This document shows, in pieces, positions 7,604 to 15,094 of a stretch of 32,119 bases of DNA. Position numbers and translations under genes: made by a program. Source of the DNA: an uncultured Lachnospiraceae bacterium (GTDB taxonomy: Bacteria > Bacillota > Clostridia > Lachnospirales > Lachnospiraceae). Below the pieces are notes generated by a model, which saw only the letters and a list, made by a program, of their open reading frames with translations, was not told the DNA's origin and ran no database searches. The stretch covers positions 1-32,119 of the forward strand of contig CADBXF010000020.1 in NCBI GenBank assembly GCA_902798585.1, read 5' to 3'. The stretch's first letter is position 1; each line of letters opens with the position of its first letter.

Positions 7604-9995
7604 GAAGGGTCCGCTTCGGACATTGTTCGGTGTGTTTGAGTTTGACAGGAAAAATGTCCTAACCATGTCGGTGTTAGGACTTTTTCTTATGTCCATAATT
7701 GCAGCGGTATTGTCTGCCGTGAATTATTATGTTGTTTCCGTTGAGAAGGAAATCGAGGAAAAATACGGAAAGAGTATAATCAATGTGCAGTCCGATGACA
7801 GGGAATTGCTTGCTGCGATTGAGGGAGAACCGTATGTGAAAAATGCGTATGAATGCTATGCGGATTTTTGCGACGGTGAGGCGCTTAATGAGTATTACAA
7901 TGTGTACTGCGCTTCCGCAGAGTTGCTGACACAATCGGCGATTCAGCTTGTTGACGGAAAATACCCTCAGAACGAAGGGGAAATTGCTGTCGACGATCGA
8001 TTGTGCAGCCGTTGCGGCGTGCCGACGGACCGGCCTGTCGGTTCGGAGATTATACTGCCGCTCGACGGGAAAACATACACGATTACCGGTGTAGTGAAGA
8101 GCAATGCAATTGAATATGACGGTCTGAGTGATGAATATCTGGTCTTGCTGCCGACAGTTGAAAAAGTAAATTGTGTGTTTCTGGAAATTACCGAACTGCG
8201 TAAGGTGTGGGATATCGTACGAGAGATTTCGGAGAAGTATCCCGACAGTTCGCTGCGCGGCACATTACAGGCATTTTCCATGCTGATGATAAATGATAAG
8301 CAGACAATCTATGATATTGCGGATATTATCGGGATGACAATGACGCTCATTACAATAGTGGTTGCCTCGGTGATGGTGTTGCTGTTCACGCGGCTTCTGC
8401 TGATTCGAAACGCAAGGAATATGGCAATTCTGCGGATGCTCGGGGTGCGGAACAAAGACATTTGCACTGCGCTGATTCTGTTTCAGATGGTTTTCTTCTC
8501 TTTCGGCGGAATTGTCGGAATTGCAGTAGGAGAAGTGTGCGGAGCAAGCCTTTACAGCGGCAGTGGATTCTCCTTCACAGGCTACCTGTTGCATACCCCC
8601 TGGCGAAGCATCATGCTTTGTTTCCTGCTTTGCATTGCATGTTCTGTTGTGATGCTCGTGTGGCGGGCGTTCAGACAATCCGGAATCTCGGCGAACGAAA
8701 CAAACCGAAGAGTTGAGACATCGAAAATAAGAGATGTGTTCCGAAGAACAGGACATGGATATCGCGGGAGAATAATCCGAAAGCAATTGCATGTTCATCG
8801 GACATTGAATGTACTGGTTGTAACGGGCTTCTTTCTGGCTTCGACTTTGATGATACTGGTGTTTTACGGGGCTGATTTAAATTCGCAGGGGGCTTCCGCA
8901 ATAAAAAACCGGCCGGATGTTATGCTGAGTAACGCCTCTCAATATGTTCCCGATGAGGACGAGGGAATTGCAAGTGACAGGATGAATTCCCTTTTGGATA
9001 ATCTTCCTGAGAATATGCGTACGATTCGGTATTTTGAAACGGCTTGCCGGACTTTTCTAAGGGAGGAATCATTGGGGGACGATCTGGCCGATCATTACAG
9101 ACAGCTGCCTTCTCACCGCATTTCTCTGAAGACCTCGCGAAAAATCGAAGTTGTTGTGTCCGTCGTGCCGTATACCGATGAGGTTCAGGGGGAGGCAATT
9201 CGCAACACGGGGCTGAAACCTTTAGGGGAAGGGGAGGCCTGGGTTTATCGATACGGCATGGTTTCGGAAGCTGTCAGATTGAAAAACAACATCCGTGTCG
9301 GTGATAAATATGAACTATTCCGGGACAATCACGGTGAAGAGGGAAAATTCAGCTTGGAAGTGAGGGGAATATTGTCCGATCCGCCCGTTGTTGCCGAGTA
9401 CGGATATGGAGAATTGATGTTCATAATATCGCAGGAGTGGTTTGACCGATTATTTCCCGAAGAAAAACCGCTTGCCGTTTTCCTGTACTCCGACGATGAA
9501 ATCCCGGATACATTGATAAGACAAATCGCCGCAGATGAAACCGTTGCCGTAACGAAACCGAAGGAAGACAATCGGGAGAGGCAGCATCAGATGTTGCAAC
9601 TCCGGAAAATAACCGCCGCGATGAGCGGTGTCGTCGCGTTGATGAGTTTATTGTTGATTGCAGGAAATATGTTTATTAACGCGAATGCCGGAGAGAAGGA
9701 GTACTGCACCTACTATGCCATAGGGGAAACACCGTTTGGAATTGCAATCCTGATTGCAGGTCACGGGACAGTTCTGTGCGGTATCGGGGTTGTGCTGTCG
9801 CTGGTATCGTCCGCATATATCACAAGATTCATGTTTGTGAAGGCATTCGGACCGAAGTCGGCGATGTATTATCATTTTCCGGTCCGGACGGCGATGGTGT
9901 CCGTCGGAATGATTGTTTTATGCTTCGGCGTAACCGTAATCCCGGTATATCTCGCATATCGGCGCAAGAGAATCATTGATGTTCTGAAAGCCTGA
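7593..9995 (+). CDS. FtsX-type ABC transporter permease, two FtsX domains, 8 predicted TM segments
   Basis: The 800-residue permease has a 1+3+1+3 membrane layout. TM1 is near residues 22-48, followed by a first outside domain. Three helices lie near 245-270, 289-313 and 339-357. TM5 is near 404-426, followed by a second outside domain, and three helices lie near 672-695, 715-743 and 766-789. That is a tandem duplication of the FtsX fold, as in large Firmicutes MacB-like permeases. The outside domains resemble MacB periplasmic-core type regions by position only. It is coupled by overlap to the ATPase gene and together with the upstream anchored protein forms a three-gene transporter unit. A role in peptide resistance, lipoprotein release or export is possible, but the substrate is unknown. 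No two-component genes are adjacent, unlike BceAB systems. Confidence 0.88.
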   Translation: MKTEKGPLRTLFGVFEFDRKNVLTMSVLGLFLMSIIAAVLSAVNYYVVSVEKEIEEKYGKSIINVQSDDRELLAAIEGEPYVKNAYECYADFCDGEALNEYYNVYCASAELLTQSAIQLVDGKYPQNEGEIAVDDRLCSRCGVPTDRPVGSEIILPLDGKTYTITGVVKSNAIEYDGLSDEYLVLLPTVEKVNCVFLEITELRKVWDIVREISEKYPDSSLRGTLQAFSMLMINDKQTIYDIADIIGMTMTLITIVVASVMVLLFTRLLLIRNARNMAILRMLGVRNKDICTALILFQMVFFSFGGIVGIAVGEVCGASLYSGSGFSFTGYLLHTPWRSIMLCFLLCIACSVVMLVWRAFRQSGISANETNRRVETSKIRDVFRRTGHGYRGRIIRKQLHVHRTLNVLVVTGFFLASTLMILVFYGADLNSQGASAIKNRPDVMLSNASQYVPDEDEGIASDRMNSLLDNLPENMRTIRYFETACRTFLREESLGDDLADHYRQLPSHRISLKTSRKIEVVVSVVPYTDEVQGEAIRNTGLKPLGEGEAWVYRYGMVSEAVRLKNNIRVGDKYELFRDNHGEEGKFSLEVRGILSDPPVVAEYGYGELMFIISQEWFDRLFPEEKPLAVFLYSDDEIPDTLIRQIAADETVAVTKPKEDNRERQHQMLQLRKITAAMSGVVALMSLLLIAGNMFINANAGEKEYCTYYAIGETPFGIAILIAGHGTVLCGIGVVLSLVSSAYITRFMFVKAFGPKSAMYYHFPVRTAMVSVGMIVLCFGVTVIPVYLAYRRKRIIDVLKA

Positions 9996-10008
9996 AGAGG
10001 CTTTAGGT
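9987..10008 (+). terminator. Weak terminator-like hairpin at the permease stop codon
   Basis: AAAGCC and GGCTTT form a 6-bp stem around a 6-base loop that contains the permease TGA. Only a poor T-run follows, so termination is uncertain. Confidence 0.3.
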
Positions 10009-10041
10009 TTGCGGTATTCGCGAATGTGCTGACAAAAAAAG

Positions 10042-10070
10042 TTGCAAAACAGCGCCATCGGGAGTATACT
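10042..10070 (+). promoter_or_regulatory. Sigma-A promoter for the Nudix gene
   Basis: TTGCAA (10042-10047) and TATACT (10065-10070) are spaced by 17 bases. The start codon is 41 bases after the -10, and a GGGGGTCC ribosome site lies in between. Confidence 0.75.
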
Positions 10071-10111
10071 GAGTACAATGTACAAACACCTATAGACAGG
10101 GGGTCCTTACG

Positions 10112-10564
10112 ATGGTTGAGGCAACTAGCTGTGGTGGTGTTGTGATTTTCAGAGGGAAGATCCTTTTGCTTTACAAGAATTATAAGCGCAAGTACGAAGG
10201 ATGGGTGCTTCCCAAGGGAACGGTAGAAGAGGGTGAGGAATTTCCCGAAACCGCTGTTCGTGAAGTTAAGGAGGAGAGCGGTTCCGACGCCCGCATCGTG
10301 AAGTATGTCGGGAAGAGCCGTTATACTTTTAATACTTCGCAGAACACGGTGCAGAAGGAAGTTCACTGGTACCTGATGATAGCGGACAGCTATTACAGCA
10401 AACCACAGACAGAGGAGTATTTTGCGGATTCCGGATTTTACAAGTATCATGAAGCCTACCATCTGTTAAAATTCTCGAACGAGAAGCAGATTTTGGAGAA
10501 GGCGTACAGTGAGTATCTGGACCTCAAGAAAAAGAACCTTTGGGGCAATCAAAAGTATTCCTGA
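10112..10564 (+). CDS. Nudix hydrolase (Ap4A hydrolase-like)
   Basis: The 150-residue protein carries a full Nudix box at residues 36-58, matching GX5EX7REVXEESGS (GTVEEGEEF ... REVKEESG). Nudix enzymes cleave nucleoside diphosphates linked to another group. The preceding WVLPKGTVEEGE and the later WYLM segment resemble diadenosine-tetraphosphate hydrolase-like members, though the specificity is not determined. The hydrophobic position closing the box is Ser, a mild deviation. It has its own promoter and a terminator, so it looks like a single-gene unit between the ABC block and the GtrA gene. Confidence 0.85.
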   Translation: MVEATSCGGVVIFRGKILLLYKNYKRKYEGWVLPKGTVEEGEEFPETAVREVKEESGSDARIVKYVGKSRYTFNTSQNTVQKEVHWYLMIADSYYSKPQTEEYFADSGFYKYHEAYHLLKFSNEKQILEKAYSEYLDLKKKNLWGNQKYS

Positions 10565-10568
10565 GAGG

Positions 10569-10600
10569 AAACGGGCCGTTTCGCGACGGCTCGTTTTGTT
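10569..10600 (+). terminator. Rho-independent terminator after the Nudix gene
   Basis: An 11-bp stem (AAACGGGCCGT / ACGGCTCGTTT, one G-U pair) with loop TTCGCG is followed by TTTTGTT. It begins five bases after the stop codon. Confidence 0.8.
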
Positions 10601-10644
10601 CCGTAAAAACGCGGCGCGGCCGCAGAGAAGGAAAATGAGTAGCT

Positions 10645-11166
10645 ATGAAGACGATTAAGAGACTGTTCGCCGAACATCGCGAGGTTGTGATGTATTTGAT
10701 TTTCGGCGTAGCAACAACTTTGGTCAACTGGGTTGTGACGTTTTTGCTGCAGAAGGTGTTCGGCCTGGCGGCATACGGCTGGCAGTTCGTTCTGACCAAC
10801 GCAATCGCGTGGGTGGCCGCGGTGTTGTTTGCGTTTTTTACCAACAAAAAATATGTCTTTGAGAGCAAAACAACGGGCAAGACCGCTTTTTTTGCCGAGC
10901 TTGTGAAGTTTGTCGGAGCGCGTCTTGCGACCGGCGCGATTGAGATTACACTCCCAACGATGCTTGTTTCGGCGGGCCTTAATCAATCGCTGTTCAGCTT
11001 CAAGGGCTTCTGGGCGAAGGCGGTTACGAGCGTCATCGTAATTGTACTGAACTATGTGTTCAGCAAGCTGTTTGTGTTCCGAAAGAAGAACCTTCCGGCG
11101 GCGGAAGGCGGCGAAGGACTTTCTGCAGAGGAGGATTCGCAGCCTTCGGAAGCTTCGGAGGAGTGA
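10645..11166 (+). CDS. GtrA-like membrane protein
   Basis: The 173-residue protein has four predicted membrane helices. The first part (MYLIFGVATTLVNWVVTFLL) and the NKKYVF segment after helix 3 are characteristic of the GtrA/DPMS3 family. These small proteins are thought to help move polyprenyl-linked sugars across the membrane for wall or surface-glycan decoration. The C-terminal tail is acidic and low-complexity (EGGEGLSAEEDSQPSEAS). No glycosyltransferase is adjacent, so the pathway it serves is not shown here. It is 42 bases upstream of the methyltransferase gene and probably cotranscribed. Confidence 0.85.
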   Translation: MKTIKRLFAEHREVVMYLIFGVATTLVNWVVTFLLQKVFGLAAYGWQFVLTNAIAWVAAVLFAFFTNKKYVFESKTTGKTAFFAELVKFVGARLATGAIEITLPTMLVSAGLNQSLFSFKGFWAKAVTSVIVIVLNYVFSKLFVFRKKNLPAAEGGEGLSAEEDSQPSEASEE

Positions 11167-11208
11167 CGATTTGGCGGCGCCGCAGGACGCCGCATGAGAG
11201 GGTAAAGT

Positions 11209-12426
11209 ATGGAAGATCGCTATACGGTGACACGCACCGTGACTTTGAAAAAAGGAGAGGGGCGCAGCCTGAAGGCCGGCGGTCCGTGGGTCTATGACAA
11301 TGAGATTGCATCGGTCGTAGGCGGAGGTCGAAACGGTGCGCTTGCCGCAGTCAGGGATTTCGACGGATATCCGATGGGAATCGGCGTATACAACGAGAAT
11401 TCGACGATTCGCGTACGAATGCTGTGCCGTCGCCCGGAGACGGAGATCAATGAGGAATTTCTTCGCGCCCGGGTGCGCGATGCGTGGGAATACCGGAAGA
11501 AGGCCGTGGACACAGAGGCGTGCCGTATCATTTTCGGTGAGGCGGACTGGCTTCCCGGCATTGTGGCAGACAAATTTTCCGACATCCTTGTGATTCAGTC
11601 GCTCTCCCTCGGCATGGACGCGTTTAAGGATGTGATTCTTTCCGCGCTGCGGGAGGAGCTCTCAACCGACGGAATCGCGGTCCGCGGAATTTACGAGCGA
11701 AGCGACGCGAAGGTGCGCGAGCTCGAGGGAATGGAGCGGACGAAGGGCTTTCTGTCGGAGCCGTTTGACACACGCGTTGAGATTGTCGAGAACGGTGTGC
11801 GCTATGAGGTCGATGTCGAGGAGGGCCAGAAGACCGGCTTCTTCCTGGATCAAAAATACAACCGACTTGCGATTCGCAGGTTCTGTAAGGACGCGGCGGT
11901 GCTTGACTGCTTCACGCATACCGGCTCTTTTGCGCTCAATGCGGGGGCTGCAGGGGCAGCGGAGGTACTCGGCGTGGATGCGTCCGAAACGGCCGTCCGG
12001 CAGGCGATTCGCAACGCGGAGCTCAACAACCTCACGGACCGCGTGCGGTTTGAAACGGCGGATGTCTTTGACCTTCTCCCGAAGCTCGAGGCGGAGGGAA
12101 GAAAATTCGATGTCGTCATCCTCGATCCTCCGGCGTTTACGAAGTCGAGAACCGCAACAAAACAGGCGATTCGCGGCTATCGCGAGATCAATATGCGGGG
12201 GCTTCGCCTTGTGAAGGACGGCGGCTTTTTGGCGACATGCTCGTGCTCTCATTTTATGACTCCGCAGCTGTTTACGGAGACGATTGCGCAGGCGGCAAAC
12301 AGCGTTCATCGAAGACTTCGCCAGGTGGAATACCGCACACAGGCGCCGGATCATCCGATTCTGTGGTCGGCGGAGGAATCGTACTATTTGAAGTTTTATA
12401 TTTTCCAGGTTTGCGAAGAAAAATGA
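11209..12426 (+). CDS. rlmI: Class I SAM-dependent rRNA methyltransferase, RlmI-like
   Basis: The 405-residue protein has an N-terminal PUA-like region (LKKGEGRSLKAGGPWVYDNEI), a central EEGQKTGFFLDQKYNR segment, the SAM-binding motif I DCFTHTGSFALNA, GVDAS as motif II, and the catalytic-loop motif ILDPPAFTKSR, plus ATCSCSH near the end. This order and wording match the RlmI/YccW family, whose E. coli member makes m5C1962 in 23S rRNA. The exact target in this organism is inferred from the family. The length is normal. A hairpin at 12435-12459 follows the gene. Confidence 0.9.
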   Translation: MEDRYTVTRTVTLKKGEGRSLKAGGPWVYDNEIASVVGGGRNGALAAVRDFDGYPMGIGVYNENSTIRVRMLCRRPETEINEEFLRARVRDAWEYRKKAVDTEACRIIFGEADWLPGIVADKFSDILVIQSLSLGMDAFKDVILSALREELSTDGIAVRGIYERSDAKVRELEGMERTKGFLSEPFDTRVEIVENGVRYEVDVEEGQKTGFFLDQKYNRLAIRRFCKDAAVLDCFTHTGSFALNAGAAGAAEVLGVDASETAVRQAIRNAELNNLTDRVRFETADVFDLLPKLEAEGRKFDVVILDPPAFTKSRTATKQAIRGYREINMRGLRLVKDGGFLATCSCSHFMTPQLFTETIAQAANSVHRRLRQVEYRTQAPDHPILWSAEESYYLKFYIFQVCEEK

Positions 12427-12432
12427 GCGAAA

Positions 12433-12461
12433 TGTGCCCGGGGATCGGTTCCTCGGGCATA
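12433..12461 (+). terminator. Terminator-like hairpin after the methyltransferase gene
   Basis: A 10-bp stem (TGCCCGGGGA / TCCTCGGGCA, one G-U pair) with a 5-base loop begins nine bases after the stop codon. The following sequence, TAATTGTTA, is only moderately T-rich, so efficiency is uncertain. Confidence 0.6.
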
Positions 12462-12586
12462 ATTGTTACAAAGACAAACTACAGTCGTAGAACGAAAAAT
12501 GCGCTTTTTTGCGTCGTAAAAACCTTGAAAAACGACCCGAAAACTTTGAAAAAACCTTGATTTTTCGGTGTTTTTGTCCGAAAAGG

Positions 12587-12615
12587 TTGATTTTTCGCAT
12601 CGTGTATGCTATGAT
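12587..12615 (+). promoter_or_regulatory. Promoter P1 of the NlpC/P60 gene
   Basis: TTGATT (12587-12592), 17 bases, then TATGAT (12610-12615), with TGC directly before the -10 (extended -10). The transcription start would fall about at the first half of the WalR-type box. Confidence 0.7.
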
Positions 12616-12621
12616 TTGAAT

Positions 12622-12638
12622 TGTAACACTTATGTAAC
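12622..12638 (+). promoter_or_regulatory. WalR (YycF)-type binding box
   Basis: TGTAAC at 12622-12627 and TGTAAC at 12633-12638 are spaced by exactly 5 bases. This is an exact fit to the known WalR consensus TGTWAH-N5-TGTWAH. It lies in the leader of a cell-wall hydrolase gene, the classic WalR target type. Confidence 0.75.
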
Positions 12639-12670
12639 AATTGTGTGGTTTGTGGGTTTTGCTTGTAACA

Positions 12671-12699
12671 TTTACGAAGATTCGTTTTCAGGGTATACG
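12671..12699 (+). promoter_or_regulatory. Possible promoter P2 of the NlpC/P60 gene
   Basis: TTTACG (12671-12676), 17 bases, TATACG (12694-12699). It is weaker than P1. If used, the WalR-type box would sit some 70-85 bases upstream of its start point, which suits activation. Confidence 0.4.
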
Positions 12700-12793
12700 C
12701 AGGGATTTGAAGGATACGGACGCAGCTTCGGACAGTTTGCCCGGGCGGCGTTCGGACAGGGAGAGGATTCTTTCCCTTTGACAGAGGATAACA

Positions 12794-14962
12794 ATGAAAC
12801 TTTCCAGGATTTTTACCAGATTGACATCCATCGTGATGGCGTTCGCTCTGGCAATCAGCGTGACGATGATTCCGCATATGCAGCATTCGGTTTCTGCGGA
12901 CATCGATTCGGTTGTATTGCCGGATTCCGCGGAACGCTCTCTTGCGGTGGATTCTTTTGTTTCTTCCGGTGACAAATCCGATCTTGCAACATCTTCCGAG
13001 CCCGTGAGACAGGTTCTTTCGGCCCCGGGCGTTCGCCTCACGGAGGCACAGGAGGCAGCGACCTCCCGGCTTCCCGGCGATCGAATGACGGTAACCTACG
13101 GCAAGAAGAATCTTCCAGCACTTCACACGGGCGCGGAGCCCGGTTCTTCGAAGCAAATAACGGTGAAGCAGGGGCTTCCGATTCTTCGGAAGACGGAGAT
13201 GCTTTCCGAGACGACGGAGCTTCGCGAGATGATTGTGCGTCCGGAGAAGCGCATCGGCGGAAACGATGAGACGGTTTCCCTTGTGGGAGGCACCCGCGAG
13301 ATTATTTATCGGGACAACGATGGCAGGAGCGGTGTGCACAATCCCGCAAGAGGCGGCAGCGACGGTGACGATGCACAATCCGGCGACGGTGATCCTGAGG
13401 ATAACGGCGACGGCGGCGAAGGCAATGTCGGCGGCAACGGTGACGGCGATTCGGACGGTTCCGAGCCGACTCCGTCGGTAACGCCGACCCCTGCGGAGAC
13501 GCCCGCTCCGACGAAGACGCCGGATCCGACTGCTGCACCTACGCCGACTCCGGTGGGATATACCTATCAAAGCTTCACGGCGGATATGGAAATCTACAAT
13601 TCCAAGAAGGTCAATGTGCGCGACCTTCCGAGCACCGAAGGCGCGGTAATCGGAAGCCTGAATGAGGGCGACATGGTCCGCGTGACCGGATATTGCAAGG
13701 AGACCGGCTGGTATCGCATCGATTTCACGACTTCGTCGAAGACCATTGTCGCGTATGTCTGCAATCTGTATCTGAGAACCAAGCCGATGAATACGCCTAC
13801 GCCTACGCCGACTCCGAAGCCGACGCAGACGCCTACACCGACGCCCACAAAGACGCCGGAGTACACCTATCGCGAGATGGATGCGACCTATGTCGTATAC
13901 AATACGAACGACATTCTCAATGTTCGCTCGCAGCCTAATCAGAACGGCAATAAACTCGGCACGCTTCGCGTGAACGCCGAGGTTCATGTTACCGGTCAGT
14001 GTAACGAGACCAAATGGTATCGCTTCGATTTTGTGACGGCGAACGGCACTGTGACCGCATATGCAAGCAACAATTATCTTCGTGAGAAGTCTGCGGAGCC
14101 GACGCCTACCGCGACGCCTACCGTTACGCCGACACCGACGCTGACGGTAACGCCGACACCGGTCGATGACAATCCGCAAGGCACGCCGACCCCGATACCG
14201 ACGCCTACGCCGGTGCAGGTTCCGACCGATTACACGGTTGAGCCGATGGATACCGATATGTATCTTAGCGGCAGCGGCGTGAATGTTCGCTCCGGTCCGT
14301 ATGTTCCCAAGAACGGTGAAGCGGAAAATAAGGTCGGTGTTGCGAAGGAGTACGGCACGAAATACCATGTGACCGGCAAGGTTACATACCGGAATGACAC
14401 CTGGTACCAGGTTGTATTTGACGGAAATACCGCATATATCAACGCAAACTATCTTGTCAAGGAGCTTCCTTCGGCAGGCGACGATTTGATTTACAAGCTG
14501 TTTGTTGTTTCTGCACAGCACAAGGATCTTCCGTACTGGAGCGGAGCGCCCTCGTGGAGCCATGCAGACTGCTGCGGGTACATTCAGATTTTGTACAAGG
14601 AAGTTCTGGGAATCGACCTCGGACGAACCGTACAGTCGCAGATGCAGCACGGAACGAAGATTTCGTGGGACGAGGCAAGACCGGGCGATCTGGTGTGCAC
14701 GGAGCACGATCCGTATACGAACGGCAATCATGTCGGAATCTATATCGGCAAGGTTGTTGACGACAGAGGTCAGTCGCACTACTACTATATCTCACAGTCC
14801 GGAATGCACATTCATGTGGGATATATGGAAGGCAGCGACAAGTACGGCGCTTACCGCGAGCAGTATGCTCCGTACCGCGTGACGAACCTGCAGTCGTCGC
14901 ATTCCGCACAGGAGATTTTCGATATGCTCCGGAATGCGGGAGTGAGAGTGAACACCTATTGA
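12794..14962 (+). CDS. Secreted cell-wall hydrolase: three SH3b domains plus C-terminal NlpC/P60 peptidase
   Basis: The 722-residue precursor has a signal peptide at residues 1-35 (ending SVSA) and a long low-complexity region. Three bacterial SH3 domains follow at about 255-326, 357-431 and 479-556, each starting YTY/YTV and containing a VNVR or LNVRS strand. They are separated by Pro-Thr linkers. The NlpC/P60 domain runs from about 563 to 700, with the catalytic Cys593 in the ADCCGYIQ motif, His646 in NHVGIYIG and a third polar candidate His672/674. NlpC/P60 enzymes usually cut D-Glu to diamino-acid bonds in peptidoglycan stem peptides, and SH3b domains bind the wall. The usual DCSG motif is DCCG here. 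The promoter region carries a WalR-type box. Confidence 0.92.
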   Translation: MKLSRIFTRLTSIVMAFALAISVTMIPHMQHSVSADIDSVVLPDSAERSLAVDSFVSSGDKSDLATSSEPVRQVLSAPGVRLTEAQEAATSRLPGDRMTVTYGKKNLPALHTGAEPGSSKQITVKQGLPILRKTEMLSETTELREMIVRPEKRIGGNDETVSLVGGTREIIYRDNDGRSGVHNPARGGSDGDDAQSGDGDPEDNGDGGEGNVGGNGDGDSDGSEPTPSVTPTPAETPAPTKTPDPTAAPTPTPVGYTYQSFTADMEIYNSKKVNVRDLPSTEGAVIGSLNEGDMVRVTGYCKETGWYRIDFTTSSKTIVAYVCNLYLRTKPMNTPTPTPTPKPTQTPTPTPTKTPEYTYREMDATYVVYNTNDILNVRSQPNQNGNKLGTLRVNAEVHVTGQCNETKWYRFDFVTANGTVTAYASNNYLREKSAEPTPTATPTVTPTPTLTVTPTPVDDNPQGTPTPIPTPTPVQVPTDYTVEPMDTDMYLSGSGVNVRSGPYVPKNGEAENKVGVAKEYGTKYHVTGKVTYRNDTWYQVVFDGNTAYINANYLVKELPSAGDDLIYKLFVVSAQHKDLPYWSGAPSWSHADCCGYIQILYKEVLGIDLGRTVQSQMQHGTKISWDEARPGDLVCTEHDPYTNGNHVGIYIGKVVDDRGQSHYYYISQSGMHIHVGYMEGSDKYGAYREQYAPYRVTNLQSSHSAQEIFDMLRNAGVRVNTY
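13456..14220 (+). repeat. Pro-Thr linker-coding repeats between SH3 domains
   Basis: Three clusters of short CCGACG/CCTACG-type codon repeats (about 13456-13548, 13789-13857 and 14096-14218) encode TPTPTP-type linkers. They are spacer repeats inside the NlpC/P60 gene and could vary in length between strains. Confidence 0.85.
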
Positions 14963-15021
14963 TTTTCCGTCATTTTCCGCGAAAAAGCGATAAGCGAAAA
15001 GAGAACAGTACAAGAATTCAG

Positions 15022-15050
15022 GCGCCTGCGGCTATCAACCGCGGGCGCTT
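15022..15050 (+). terminator. Terminator after the NlpC/P60 gene
   Basis: A 10-bp stem (GCGCCTGCGG / CCGCGGGCGC, one U-G pair) with a 7-base loop is followed by TTTG. The T-run is short, but the stem is strong. Confidence 0.65.
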
Positions 15051-15052
15051 TG

Positions 15053-15061
15053 TGGTATACT
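15053..15061 (+). promoter_or_regulatory. Extended -10 promoter for the GH5 gene
   Basis: TGG-TATACT starts a few bases after the terminator stem and 34 bases before the GH5 start codon. No good -35 box is visible (TATCAA at the right distance lies in the hairpin loop). Confidence 0.5.
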
Positions 15062-15094
15062 GAGCGAAGGAAAAATGTTGTCCGGGAGGCAGAT

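Larger units (their letters stand above)
12462..12793 (+). promoter_or_regulatory. Long AT-rich regulatory leader of the NlpC/P60 gene
   Basis: This gene-free stretch holds TTGAAAAA and TTGATTTTTCG motifs repeated in the first half (two copies of TTGATTTTTCG at 12557 and 12587). A TTTTCGG/CCGAAAA inverted repeat lies between them. It also carries two candidate promoters, a WalR-type box and a further single TGTAACA at 12664. An inverted TTGTTACA occurs at 12463. A reading frame at 12568-12972 crosses it but has no ribosome site and clashes with the real gene. Confidence 0.6.

Noticed and set aside
12568..12972. 134-codon frame spanning the WalR box and the start of the NlpC/P60 gene
   Set aside because: It runs through promoter elements and clashes with a gene that has a signal peptide and a ribosome site.
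13456..14220. Regular short repeats that could suggest a CRISPR array or minisatellite
   Set aside because: The units are codon-sized, in frame and encode Thr-Pro linkers. There are no spacer-like unique segments of fixed length.
12479..14779. 766-codon open frame on the - strand opposite the NlpC/P60 gene
   Set aside because: It is Arg/Leu/His-rich with no domain or ribosome site and mirrors the repeat-rich real gene, so it is an antisense shadow.
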